64,000 nt of DNA from HGM04593 sp045634305 (GCA_045634305.1 JAZQZZ010000004.1:33770-97769), one strand, 5' to 3'; positions 26,536-36,401 are shown, counted from the first letter of the stretch. The notes: generated by a model not told the origin, from the letters alone. Numbers and translations are program-made.

Positions 26536-27966
26536 TTAGATAATTCCTAGCTGTTTTGCTTTTTCTTTTACGTATGTAGCACCAGCATTATAGCTACTAT
26601 TAATTTCTCCGTTTACTACTGCTTCATTTAACATTTTCTTGAGTATTCCGACTTGTCTTGAGGGATTTAGGTTAAGCATCTCCATGATGTCGTTACCTGT
26701 AAACTCAGATTCTTTATAAAGTTCCAGTATTATACGTCGATTTTCTTTGTCAGAACTGATAACCTTTGTTCGAATTTCCGTCCCCTTCTTTAATTTATGA
26801 CCATTGAGAGAATCTTTCAAGATGATACCAGTGAGACCATCGACGAAATTAACAAAATATACTTTCGCCAATTCGCCAGATACATTACCCTTATGAATGC
26901 TGTTTGGTGTGTATGCATTCATCGGATCCCGGTACATTTGTTTTATACTAACTATAGTAGGTTTTTCTCCATGAGCGTTTTCAATAACAATCACCTGCAA
27001 TTTTCCTGTGTGATTCATATATTCATTGAGGTCATAATTCTTAAGCCATGAGATTTCTGTTTTAGGTAAGAATACAGGTATATTTTTATTAGTAAGCAGA
27101 TGTAATCCTTCTTTAGTCTCATGGTCAATTGTACAATATAATCTCTTTCCAACAGGAATAAAGTTGGCAGGTTTATCTTGTATTTGTTTTAGAGACACGT
27201 AGAAACGTCTTTTCTCTGGATCTATCGAGAGAAGTTTAACTGTTAGTTTTTCACCGATTCTAAACATTGAATTTAGATTTGGCTCAGTCTCATCCCAAGA
27301 AACTTCTTTAGAAGGAAGCATCCCCTGACATCCATTTTTCAAAGCTACTATAACTCCATGCTCAATAACCCTAGATACATGTACATCCAAAATCGCATTT
27401 CTGTAATAAATTGTGCTATCTATAGAATCCCAAGGCGAAGGAACACATTCTTTATGACTTAAGCTTATTCTATGTGCTTCCTCATCAATATCAATGACTT
27501 TAACTTTTATAGTATCATTGATGCTGACGATTTGATTATTATCATTAACAAACTGCCATGAAAGTTCCTTTGAAGGTATAAGAACATCAATTTTGTTGTT
27601 TATGGTAACGAATACACCATAAGAAACAACATTCTTAACAACCGCATCATAAATATCACCGACATGAATATTTTTAACTGCTTCCTGATATGCATCCTCT
27701 TTCTCTTGTTCAAGAATCTCTATTCTTGATACAACAATATTATTGCCGAATGCATTTATCTTCAACAATTTAAAGTTTATATCTGTGTCAATAATATTTT
27801 CACCCATATCTTTCAAGTTCTGAGGAACTTGAGACCAAGGGAGAAACGCTTCGGTTCCATACACATTAACGGTCAATCCTCCTGGTATTTTTTTGAGGAC
27901 TTTGCCTGTAATGGTTTCCTGGGTGTTGTATTTTTCAAATATTTGTAACCAATTTACAGTATTCAT
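26536..27966 (-). CDS. Protein with five S1-type RNA-binding domains and a CCA-enzyme-like C-terminus
   Basis: Probable RNA-binding factor, last gene of the six-gene operon and 3 bp after the AAA gene. Five OB-fold S1 repeats are seen at about residues 17-85, 100-167, 185-255, 268-340 (degenerate) and 350-412. The second and third are clearest (VGDIYDAVVKNVVSYGVFV, then VLIPSKELSW; and VSRVIEHGVIVALKNGCQG). The last 58 residues (FTGNDIMEMLNLNPSRQVG, then LNEAVVNGEI) match the pattern of the C-terminal domain of HD-type tRNA nucleotidyltransferases: GNDL, PG..VG, G.I. There is no nucleotidyltransferase or HD catalytic core. It is not ribosomal protein S1. Function is unknown; RNA or tRNA recognition is the natural guess. 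Confidence 0.8.
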   Translation of the reverse strand: MNTVNWLQIFEKYNTQETITGKVLKKIPGGLTVNVYGTEAFLPWSQVPQNLKDMGENIIDTDINFKLLKINAFGNNIVVSRIEILEQEKEDAYQEAVKNIHVGDIYDAVVKNVVSYGVFVTINNKIDVLIPSKELSWQFVNDNNQIVSINDTIKVKVIDIDEEAHRISLSHKECVPSPWDSIDSTIYYRNAILDVHVSRVIEHGVIVALKNGCQGMLPSKEVSWDETEPNLNSMFRIGEKLTVKLLSIDPEKRRFYVSLKQIQDKPANFIPVGKRLYCTIDHETKEGLHLLTNKNIPVFLPKTEISWLKNYDLNEYMNHTGKLQVIVIENAHGEKPTIVSIKQMYRDPMNAYTPNSIHKGNVSGELAKVYFVNFVDGLTGIILKDSLNGHKLKKGTEIRTKVISSDKENRRIILELYKESEFTGNDIMEMLNLNPSRQVGILKKMLNEAVVNGEINSSYNAGATYVKEKAKQLGII

Positions 27967-27969
27967 ATA

Positions 27970-29601
27970 TCAAATATTTTGATTGAATATATCATTGTCA
28001 TTGTCTATATCTGAACCTTTGCCAAATGGAAGAGGTGTGGTCGTATCTTCAATGTCAATTGATTCTTCGTTTGCTTTCAAACTTGCAAGGCGCGCTTTGC
28101 GATCTTTAGCTTTCGAACGAAGTTGTTTAATCTCGTTGTACATAGTTCGTGCTAATGGTACAACTAGTTTTGCCGATTCAAGCAGATGTCTTTCTTCGAT
28201 TTGTCGACGATCTGGATTCTCTACATAAGAGATGAACATTGCTTCTTTTACCGTTTCTTCGATTTCTGCACCATTGTATCCTTTTGTCTCATCAACAAGC
28301 TTGTCAAGATTCTTTATGCTATTTTGACGGAACTTTGAAAGGTGAATCTTAAATATGTTATATCTTTCCTCTGGAGTAGGAAGATCGATAAAGAAAATTT
28401 CGTCGAAACGTCCTTTTCTTAAAAGTTCTGGAGCAAGACTTTCTATCTTATTGGCTGTAGCTACTACAAATACAGGCTTCTTTTTCTCTTGCATCCATGT
28501 CAATATAGTAGAGAAAACACGAGAATTAGTACCACCATCACGTTCTCCACCTGATGTACTAAGTCCTTTTTCTATTTCATCTATCCATAATATACAAGGA
28601 GCAATAGCTTCAGCTGTTGCAAGCGCTTGACGGATATTGTTTTCACTACTACCGACTTCTGCTTGAAACACTTTACCTATATCAAGTTTTAACAATGGTT
28701 GTTTCCATTCAGAAGCAATACATTTTGCAGTCAGACTTTTACCACAACCAGGTACACCTAACAATAGAATACCCTTAGGTTCTGGTAGTCCAAATTCTTT
28801 AGCTTTAAGTTCGAATGCTTTACTTCTTAATGTAAGCCATTTTTTAAGATTCTCCAAACCACCGACAGTTTCGTTGAGTGACATGTTTACTGGTATATAA
28901 TCAAGTATGCCACTTTTCTTGATAATTTGTTCTTTCTCGTTGGCAATAATTTGAACACATTCAGGTCTGTTCAGACCAACTTTTTCTTTAGCCAAACGAA
29001 AAGCCAAATCAGCCTCTGTGTCGGTTAGTCCGAGAGCTGAATCTATAATAAATTTTTCTAGATCAGGATTGATAATACAATCCTTACCTGCCACGTAGCG
29101 AAGACGTATTCGAAGGTCGTCTCTGTCTGGAAGATCTATATTAACAATTGTGATATACTTTTCTATTTCAATCGGTAATTTAGTATATGGGCCGACAAAT
29201 AGAATGTGTTTATTGAAGAACTTCAACTGAGTTGCTAGTTTCCTCAACAGTTCTGGATATTTTTTTTCAGAAAAACTTGGATGGCAGTCTTCCAAAAGAA
29301 AAACTTCTGGAGTTGCGTCCTTGCGTGTTTCTATAAGTTCACGGTATATCCACTCCAATAGTGTATACGAATCCTGCGTGCTTCCCCAGGCTTCATGTGG
29401 AGTGTCAACAAGTCTGCCGCTGGAATCCTTATCATGAATCAGTAATCCGTCAACAGCATCCCATACATTGAACTTTATGTTTTGAGAGAAGCATAGAGTC
29501 CTTAACTTTTGGGTTACTCTACCATATTCTGTTGTTGTTAAGTAAATAAGAGGAAAATTTGCTCTCATCATACTTTTTATTTCGTCAAATACATCTATCA
29601 T
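27970..29601 (-). CDS. AAA ATPase, Ycf46-like
   Basis: AAA-family motor of 543 residues. The N-terminal domain (about 1-240) resembles the Ycf46 N-domain (FPLIYLTTTEYGRVTQKL, then LLEDCHPSF). The AAA module has Walker A GVPGCGKSLTAKC near 284, Walker B ILWIDEIEKG near 342, sensor 1 in VVATANKIESL, and an RKGRFDEIFFIDLP box with the arginine finger. The C-terminal lid is followed by a Lys/Arg-rich segment. There is no transmembrane helix or protease domain, unlike FtsH. It is tightly packed: 2 bp after the DUF1257-like gene and 3 bp before the S1 gene. It may remodel the helicase or nuclease complex; this is inference. Confidence 0.88.
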   Translation of the reverse strand: MIDVFDEIKSMMRANFPLIYLTTTEYGRVTQKLRTLCFSQNIKFNVWDAVDGLLIHDKDSSGRLVDTPHEAWGSTQDSYTLLEWIYRELIETRKDATPEVFLLEDCHPSFSEKKYPELLRKLATQLKFFNKHILFVGPYTKLPIEIEKYITIVNIDLPDRDDLRIRLRYVAGKDCIINPDLEKFIIDSALGLTDTEADLAFRLAKEKVGLNRPECVQIIANEKEQIIKKSGILDYIPVNMSLNETVGGLENLKKWLTLRSKAFELKAKEFGLPEPKGILLLGVPGCGKSLTAKCIASEWKQPLLKLDIGKVFQAEVGSSENNIRQALATAEAIAPCILWIDEIEKGLSTSGGERDGGTNSRVFSTILTWMQEKKKPVFVVATANKIESLAPELLRKGRFDEIFFIDLPTPEERYNIFKIHLSKFRQNSIKNLDKLVDETKGYNGAEIEETVKEAMFISYVENPDRRQIEERHLLESAKLVVPLARTMYNEIKQLRSKAKDRKARLASLKANEESIDIEDTTTPLPFGKGSDIDNDNDIFNQNI

Positions 29602-29603
29602 AA

Positions 29604-30230
29604 TTAGGACTTAATTTTAGTAGTTGTTGTATTCACGCGCTTATGTGTGCGCATAAAGATATCATATTCTGGTTTTTTTGTCATAATGCGATCATTTCCG
29701 AACAACCTTTGAAGGTCATCCATGGACTTGTGTGCAAGTTCATTAACATCATCTGGAAGATAGTTAGAGTCTGTAACGACTGTACCATCATTGAAGATAG
29801 AAAACACGATTTCAAAACGTTTCTCTGGCTCAGCAGGATTCTTGGTATATCCAACCATCGCAAAGCGTTCAACCTCATTTTCTTTCTTTGTATAGCGCCA
29901 TATTCGTTGAAAGGTGAAACCATTACGCGAGAAAGCATCCACAACGGATTTCTTCGCATATTCAACATTTAGAGGGAAGAATGTCTCTTGCAGTTCTTCA
30001 ATCAATTGCTGTCCATTGTCAAGATAGTAACTATTATATGTAACAGTATCACCTTCAACTTTCAACACATATTCACCATACATTTCAGAAGATTGCTTTG
30101 CATCTGTAACGTAAAGAATATTGTTTTCTACCTTATATTTCCAGCCAAGAGTTTCACAAGCCTGTTTCAGCGCATCCTGATTCATTGTCTTGGGATCCTT
30201 GATAAACTTAGAACTTTCGTATCTAGACAT
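29604..30230 (-). CDS. Small protein, possibly Ycf35/DUF1257-like
   Basis: 208 residues, no signal or membrane segment. The first 115 residues have the order seen in Ycf35-type proteins: SRYESSKFIKDPKTMNQDAL, a CETLGWKY core, a central beta-strand pair, then VEYAKKSVVDAFSRNGFTFQ. This is a weak, pattern-level match, strengthened because the next gene encodes a Ycf46-like ATPase and these families occur together elsewhere. The C-terminal half is a separate small beta-rich part (KRFEIVFSIFNDGTVVTDSN). 8 bp separate it from the PIN gene. Confidence 0.6.
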   Translation of the reverse strand: MSRYESSKFIKDPKTMNQDALKQACETLGWKYKVENNILYVTDAKQSSEMYGEYVLKVEGDTVTYNSYYLDNGQQLIEELQETFFPLNVEYAKKSVVDAFSRNGFTFQRIWRYTKKENEVERFAMVGYTKNPAEPEKRFEIVFSIFNDGTVVTDSNYLPDDVNELAHKSMDDLQRLFGNDRIMTKKPEYDIFMRTHKRVNTTTTKIKS

Positions 30231-30238
30231 AGATTATA

Positions 30239-32494
30239 TTATTTTCTTTTTTTGTTATTATTTTTTTTGTTGTTCTTTGCATAGACTTTTTTGGTCTTTA
30301 CCACATCGCCATTTTTTACTTCACGTTCATTGGCTTTTTCTTCTTCTTTTGCTTTCAGCATATCATAGAATTCGTCTATGCTCTTAGTAGGTATATCGCA
30401 TATTTGAGCTTTAACCTGCAAGCCGTTGTCAGAAGTCAGAAGGCATGGGTTCTTTTCTTTATACATTAGCGCAACGCATAAGATTCTATTATCTGCAGAA
30501 CGATCGGTAAAATCGGTAGGAAGGAATCTAGTATCAGCGATGGCTTTAACTACTGTAGACTTATTTTTCTTCAGTGCAATATTTATGTTTTTCAATGCCT
30601 TTGATGCCTTGTCGTGAATATCAGATTCATCTTTTGTACGAATTTTAAACTTATCAAGTTCGTCTGTTACCTTGGCACATATAACGGCTTTGTTTGGCAT
30701 CTTGATTTTTGACAAGATGTCAGGGTCATCAATGAAGATGTTTGTATCAATAATATACGTTTTGGCAAGAAGAATGTCGCGAATGAAACTCTCTCTCTCT
30801 TGGATAGTAGATTTGAATTCTTTAAGAATATCACGCAGCTCGGTATAATCTTCATAGCTACGTTGTTCTAGAGACGAAAGTTTCACTTCAAGAGACTTTA
30901 TCTCGTTCAGATTCTTAATCTCATCAATTACAGTTTCTCCCATTATTTTGAGAATTTCATTTTTGAGAGCTTCTTCATGTGCTGCCTTCAAATCCTTCAT
31001 CCTTTGGTCTCTAAAACTTATAGTTTCGTTGTAGAGATCAGTGAGGTTAAGATCTGTGATATACGGCATGAAACCATTTAATTTTTCATCAATTGATGCC
31101 AAGAGTGAGATCGCATTATCACCTTTAAGTTCACCGGAAATAGACTCACGGAAAACAGAAAGATAGTTAGGAATCCATGTACGTACAAAAAGATCAAATA
31201 TGTTTTTGTTGTCAATCTCGTAATCAATACGAGTTACAACTTCTCGTTGGTATGATTTTCCTAAATATGAATAAACATATTTTCCAACGTTAAACATCGC
31301 CTTGTCATCAATTACACACATTACACTATCATTGTTAATAGGAATCTTGCATAGATACAAATTTTCAGATTCTACAGTTTTTACCTCCTCATCTATTTGT
31401 CCATAAGAAAGGAAGAATTTTGAATCTGGGTTTTTGCTTGCCATCCTTTTAACTGATTTGATAATCTCGAGCTTTAGACAATCAACGCAGAAACAAACTT
31501 TTTTAGGTTTGGAAGAAAGTGTCAAGGACTCAACATCGTTCCAGAATTCTTCAGGTACAATCATTTCTTCTGATTCCTGATATGCCATTCTGTCTAATGA
31601 GGCATCTTGTTCAAGATACTCTTTATATTCGATGTGTCTTTGAGTAATAATTGCATTATCTTCAAACTGAGATTGAAGTTCTGATGCTGCTATTGGACTC
31701 TCTACTTGGTTATTTAGGAATGTACACAATATAGTGTCTTCCAGACTTTTATTCTGTTTGATTGCTTCTGTATAAATTTCACACTGTCCTGCAGGATTGT
31801 AGCATACTAGTCTATACACTTTCTGGAGAAAATCATAAATCACTCCGAAACAAATAGAGGTTTCATACTCTTGAACATTGTTAAGGACAAGGTTAGAGAA
31901 TGAATTTCCTTCCTCAGGACTATATATTCCAGGAATCTGATCGTTAGAGAATGTCTTGATACTATCTTCATCAACATAGTTATAAGGTCTAGTTGTCTTT
32001 GATTCTATGCGAGCAACATCCATAAATGCTTGTCTTGCAAGCTGGTGCTGTCCGCCTGTTAAATCATAGAACAACGGGAAATCGTAATCAGAAAGAGTTC
32101 TGAATTTTCTTCCTACGGCGACAGATTCTAGACCTTTTTTTGTCAAGAAATACGAGCTGTTTGATACTTGAGCCAATCCGAAATCAACCAACTGCTGCAG
32201 TTTCTCAGACAAGATTTCGTACTCAGCAAGGTCTCTATATTTACCTTCAGACACATTGTCTTCAATATTCATTCCGAGAATATTTCCTATCTGGACAATA
32301 GTTAGATTTCCATCAAGTTCAAGCAATCTGCAGATAACCTTATCAAAGACATCGAATGGGATGCCTTCTGTACGATCGGCAGAATAATCTGCCAATGCAT
32401 ACCGCCATGGAAATACAATATGACCCAGATATATCTCCGTCAGTCCTTTCGTTGGCTTTATCTGTTTGTAAATTTCAAAATCTAAATTATTCAT
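30239..32494 (-). CDS. Multidomain protein with C-terminal PIN nuclease domain
   Basis: Predicted RNA endonuclease component, 751 residues. ATG 32494 overlaps the helicase stop by 8 bp (ATGAATAA), so translation is probably coupled; the frame is open to 32527 but that extension is unlikely. The N-terminal part has a winged-helix-like segment (LDGNLTIVQIGNILGMN, then LTKKGLESVAVG). A Cys cluster VCFCVDC lies near residue 345. A coiled coil runs about 480-565. The PIN domain (about 575-715) has the acidic residues of DTNIFID, KVTDELDKF, DRSADNRIL and LLTSDNGL, as in YlaK/PhoH-linked PIN domains. The end is a Lys-rich tail (KNNKKNNNKKRK). Confidence 0.88.
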   Translation of the reverse strand: MNNLDFEIYKQIKPTKGLTEIYLGHIVFPWRYALADYSADRTEGIPFDVFDKVICRLLELDGNLTIVQIGNILGMNIEDNVSEGKYRDLAEYEILSEKLQQLVDFGLAQVSNSSYFLTKKGLESVAVGRKFRTLSDYDFPLFYDLTGGQHQLARQAFMDVARIESKTTRPYNYVDEDSIKTFSNDQIPGIYSPEEGNSFSNLVLNNVQEYETSICFGVIYDFLQKVYRLVCYNPAGQCEIYTEAIKQNKSLEDTILCTFLNNQVESPIAASELQSQFEDNAIITQRHIEYKEYLEQDASLDRMAYQESEEMIVPEEFWNDVESLTLSSKPKKVCFCVDCLKLEIIKSVKRMASKNPDSKFFLSYGQIDEEVKTVESENLYLCKIPINNDSVMCVIDDKAMFNVGKYVYSYLGKSYQREVVTRIDYEIDNKNIFDLFVRTWIPNYLSVFRESISGELKGDNAISLLASIDEKLNGFMPYITDLNLTDLYNETISFRDQRMKDLKAAHEEALKNEILKIMGETVIDEIKNLNEIKSLEVKLSSLEQRSYEDYTELRDILKEFKSTIQERESFIRDILLAKTYIIDTNIFIDDPDILSKIKMPNKAVICAKVTDELDKFKIRTKDESDIHDKASKALKNINIALKKNKSTVVKAIADTRFLPTDFTDRSADNRILCVALMYKEKNPCLLTSDNGLQVKAQICDIPTKSIDEFYDMLKAKEEEKANEREVKNGDVVKTKKVYAKNNKKNNNKKRK

Positions 32495-35400
32495 TGTTTG
32501 CGTACATTTTAAGGTCGTCAAATTCAATTATACGTCCATTTTTCCTAATTTCATTGATAGCATTAAGGTAAAGAGGTTTCCCTTCGCGGTCTTTTATTCC
32601 ACTAAAGAAATCAATGTTACCAATTACGATAAGTAGTCTTCTTGCGCGTGAAAGAGCTACATTAAGACGTTCTGGAGATTTTGCAAAACCAGGATCTGAA
32701 TTTTTACAGATTGAGCCATCGGCTTTAATTGCTTTGTCGCTTCGAACGGTTGAAACAATGATGATATTTCGTTCCATACCCTGAAACTTATCTACGGTAT
32801 TCAACTTTACGGGAATGCCGAGCTTTTGAGCATATGGTTTAACTGTATTCTTGATATTTCCAACCTGTTTTCCGTAGAAGCTAATCAATCCAATCTCTTT
32901 TTCTTGACGACGTTTGGTGTCGGATTTAAGAGTATTCCAGTGTTTCATATATTCGCTAAATCCATGGCTATGCTTCAGATATGCGATTACTCTCTTCATC
33001 GCTTCAACTTCAGATATGTTGACCTTAGACGAACCATCTGTAGCTTCAGGTGCATTAACATTAACCCATATAGTATGTATTCTATCATTTATGAAACCTT
33101 CATGAGAGAAACCATGATAGCGGCTAAACGGATTTGACAAATCATGATTGTCCATATTCTCTTCCAATAGTTCACCGCATTCAAGACCACCAGGATCGTC
33201 TTCGTAGAATTGCTTAATAACATCATTGATGTGCTTATGCATTCGATATTGTTTGTTAAACATGGACTTAATCGTGGGTGAAACTTTCGGATTAAGAATC
33301 AGTCTCTTAAATTGAGAAGTTTCCGTGAAGTCCTTATCAATCAACTCTGACAATTCTGCCGATTTTTGATCACCAAGAGATTGAAGTGTCTCTCTAAAGT
33401 CTTTATCATAGAGCATTGGTGGAAGCTGGCGATGATCTCCAATAACAATTGATTTCTTTCCAAAGCACAATGGCATAAGAAGTTCTGGAGGAGTTGCCTT
33501 ACTTGCCTCGTCCATGATAACTGTGTCGAATCTTATTGTAAGCAAGTTGTTTATAACTTCTTTTAAGTTCTTGAAGTTTTCTGCAGCAGGTGTCTCTACA
33601 TAATCTAATCCGACTTCCTCTATCAGTCTTGAAATCTTTGGTGAACTAGGTCTGTTCTCCACCAAGAACTGTATCTCTTTAATTTTCTTTAGAATGTCAT
33701 AGGTTATGTTGGTATTGAAAATTCGATTGTATTCTTTTGCAAAACTACCACTACCAGTAGAACTACATGTACTTCCAATAACATTAGCATACTTAAAGAA
33801 TTTATCTGTAAAGTATTGCTTTATGTCGATTGATGGCATAGATAGTTCTACAACCCAATCCTTTAATATGTCACCATATTTAACATCATTGGCATATGAA
33901 CAGTCTGCCATACGTGACATCCAATGCTGAACAACATTGTCATTAATGCTGTTTGGGATGAGTTCTTCTTCTTCTTCTTCTGCGTCCTCTTCATTCTCAC
34001 CTAGCATCGGTTCGTCGTCGTAGTTAGAAGATTCATCTACTTTTCCGAGCCATTCCATAATTCTCTCTATGGAATAACGCTTACCTTCTTCTTCAAACTT
34101 GGCAGACTTGCCAAACCTTAACGGCTTGATTAGAGTCAAGAATCGAGCCATATCTGGATTTGCGTTTTTACCATTCATGAGTTTCTCTAGCGCATTATCC
34201 ACAGCAAGATTAGTCTCAGATGTTAGGAGTATTCGAGAATTCTGCATCGTACGAATATGCTGCCATATTAATTCTGCGATTACAGTCGTTTTACCTGTTC
34301 CTGGAGGACCTTGAAGCATACACAAATCGTTTGCCTTTAATGCCCTTAGAACTGATTTTTTCTGAGAATCATTAAGAGACAAAATTGACGTTCTATCAAA
34401 ATTGATAAATTCATCGCATTTTTCGATGTCATAGAATTCGTATCTACTTGTTGGTGTTGCCTTGGATGAATCAAAGATAAACTCCTTGATTTTGTCGTTC
34501 ACAGGTTTGCTATTAGGTTCATTTGACGGGTTGTCATTAGACAACTTATGCATAGCATTTTCAAGCCATTTAGCTTTTGCTCGGTCACCTTGCAGATTTG
34601 CTTGGACTTCTCGAATTTCTGGACGTTTGTTGATAAACTTCAGAAAATTTGCGGCAACTTTCTTATCAGAATCATAGTAACATGGCAATCTGAATACCAG
34701 TTGTGACATTGTAGAGTCTCTTTCTACAAGTTTGCCAATTGTAACGCACTCATAATTACCCACTTTTACAGAGAAGTCAACACCGTTAAGTTTTCTGAGA
34801 TTCTCTCTAAAAATTTCCTTTTGAGACTTCTGGGCAAGTAAGTTCGTTTTAACTTTGAATTTGAAATCAGAATCTAATGGTGACTTAATAACACAGAACT
34901 TGTTTGTATTTGAGATGCTGTTATACATTGTTTCAAGTTCTTCAATTGATTCAAAGTCAAAGTAAAGAGTTCTTGTGTAGCCAGTTCCTTCTCCGTATGT
35001 TATATCAAAATCTAATGCATATAGATCCCGATAAATATCATTCCAGTTTTCTGTTGAGAAAGCATTGTTAAATATGCTGCTATCTTCTGACGTGAAAGCA
35101 TAAATCACCCTCTTACTTATATTTTCCTTACCGTATATACAAGCAAGCATATTCTGAAGCATAGCATGTTGTTCTCCAATCTCTTTTTTCGTGTCTATTT
35201 GAACACGAAATGTGGTTTGGTTAACAGGCTCTGGGAGAATTAATTCCTGAAGATTTAAATCTTTATCAGCTGTTCTACCAAAAGATATCTTATATTTTTC
35301 AACATGATTCGAAGTAAAGAGATTATCAATGTTTTTAATGTGTATTTCAAGATAATCTTTGTTCGTACGATGTAAGTTGAAATCTTTGCTTAAAGCCCCT

Positions 35401-36341
35401 GCAAATTCGTCAATATCACAATCAAGTCCAGAAACTAGAACTAGACGTCCGCTTTGTTCTACGTTTAAACGACGCTCTGCATACTTCTTAGTAATACGTT
35501 CCTCTAAGTTGTATGGTCTTATACTCAATATACATCCAATCTTCTTCTCTCTTTCAAGAAGAGATGAAAATTTTTTACGTATGATTGAATCAAGACCTCT
35601 GTTGATCTCATCATACGTCAGTTGTACACAACCATCACCATCAAAGTTCGCTTCGATACTGAGTTGATTTTTCAACTCATCCTCGAAGTCAGAATATTCT
35701 GTTCGTTTATTCGTGTTAAGGTCAACCTTAAAGCGGACATTCTTCATGGTCTCACCATCCTCGAAATAAGTTATTTCAGGATCATAATAAGTCTTGCAGC
35801 TGTAAGGCTTCTGCAAGGACTGTATAATGAGATTTTGAGCCTCAATGTATTTTGTCCATATTTCTTTTTGGTTCTCAATCTGTGTTACTGGTGCAACCTC
35901 TAATTTTAAGGTTTTTTTAGCAAGCTCCTCATTTGTGAGCAGATCTCGAATTGAAATACTATCCTTTTCTACGTCCTCCACAAAATGGATTGTACACAGC
36001 TGATCAAAAGCATATTGAAGGTCAGGGATGACAACATTACTACTGAATCTAGATTTCTTACGACTTTTAGCTTTTATCTCAAGAAAGAAATTGGAATAAG
36101 TAACGACAAATTCCATTTGTCCTCCCATGTCTTCCATTGGCACGATGACAAAGAGCTCATCTTCTGTTTTCTTCGCAAAGAAACAGTGTAATTCTTTGCC
36201 GTTCAAACGTTCTTTTATTTCAAGGAACTTTAGAACGTTGTTATTTTGAGGTTTATCGAAACTTTCAACAGTGTAACTACCATATTTAAGATAAATATCT
36301 TTGTTGGTTGCAGCCTCGTTAAAAATGTCTTCTATCACCAT
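32487..36341 (-). CDS. Large SF1 (UPF1/DNA2-type) helicase
   Basis: 1284-residue helicase. The first 640 residues match no family I recognise. The helicase core shows motif I LQGPPGTGKTTV near 677, motif Ia LTSETNLAVDNALEKL, motif II DTVIMDEASKAT near 942, motif III GDHRQLPP, motif IV IGLISFYGKQV, motif V TVDKFQGMERNIIIVS and motif VI LNVALSRARR near 1229. The DEAS box and GDHRQLPP are hallmarks of UPF1-like SF1B enzymes that act 5' to 3' on RNA or DNA. A glutamate run encoded by (TTC)6 on the plus strand (33963-33980) sits between motifs Ia and II. It is 60 bp after the small first gene and overlaps the PIN gene by 8 bp. Confidence 0.93.
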   Translation of the reverse strand: MVIEDIFNEAATNKDIYLKYGSYTVESFDKPQNNNVLKFLEIKERLNGKELHCFFAKKTEDELFVIVPMEDMGGQMEFVVTYSNFFLEIKAKSRKKSRFSSNVVIPDLQYAFDQLCTIHFVEDVEKDSISIRDLLTNEELAKKTLKLEVAPVTQIENQKEIWTKYIEAQNLIIQSLQKPYSCKTYYDPEITYFEDGETMKNVRFKVDLNTNKRTEYSDFEDELKNQLSIEANFDGDGCVQLTYDEINRGLDSIIRKKFSSLLEREKKIGCILSIRPYNLEERITKKYAERRLNVEQSGRLVLVSGLDCDIDEFAGALSKDFNLHRTNKDYLEIHIKNIDNLFTSNHVEKYKISFGRTADKDLNLQELILPEPVNQTTFRVQIDTKKEIGEQHAMLQNMLACIYGKENISKRVIYAFTSEDSSIFNNAFSTENWNDIYRDLYALDFDITYGEGTGYTRTLYFDFESIEELETMYNSISNTNKFCVIKSPLDSDFKFKVKTNLLAQKSQKEIFRENLRKLNGVDFSVKVGNYECVTIGKLVERDSTMSQLVFRLPCYYDSDKKVAANFLKFINKRPEIREVQANLQGDRAKAKWLENAMHKLSNDNPSNEPNSKPVNDKIKEFIFDSSKATPTSRYEFYDIEKCDEFINFDRTSILSLNDSQKKSVLRALKANDLCMLQGPPGTGKTTVIAELIWQHIRTMQNSRILLTSETNLAVDNALEKLMNGKNANPDMARFLTLIKPLRFGKSAKFEEEGKRYSIERIMEWLGKVDESSNYDDEPMLGENEEDAEEEEEELIPNSINDNVVQHWMSRMADCSYANDVKYGDILKDWVVELSMPSIDIKQYFTDKFFKYANVIGSTCSSTGSGSFAKEYNRIFNTNITYDILKKIKEIQFLVENRPSSPKISRLIEEVGLDYVETPAAENFKNLKEVINNLLTIRFDTVIMDEASKATPPELLMPLCFGKKSIVIGDHRQLPPMLYDKDFRETLQSLGDQKSAELSELIDKDFTETSQFKRLILNPKVSPTIKSMFNKQYRMHKHINDVIKQFYEDDPGGLECGELLEENMDNHDLSNPFSRYHGFSHEGFINDRIHTIWVNVNAPEATDGSSKVNISEVEAMKRVIAYLKHSHGFSEYMKHWNTLKSDTKRRQEKEIGLISFYGKQVGNIKNTVKPYAQKLGIPVKLNTVDKFQGMERNIIIVSTVRSDKAIKADGSICKNSDPGFAKSPERLNVALSRARRLLIVIGNIDFFSGIKDREGKPLYLNAINEIRKNGRIIEFDDLKMYANNE

Positions 36342-36401
36342 TTTAATATTTATTTGTTATTTCAACTTATCAAACAAGTAAAAATATATCTCTATACAGC
36401 T

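Noticed and set aside
26536..27966. The S1 protein as ribosomal protein S1 (rpsA).
   Set aside because: The number, order and sequence of S1 repeats differ, it ends in a CCA-enzyme-like domain, and it is in an accessory operon.
27970..29601. The AAA gene as a second FtsH protease.
   Set aside because: No transmembrane helix and no HExxH zinc site; the N-terminal domain is Ycf46-like.
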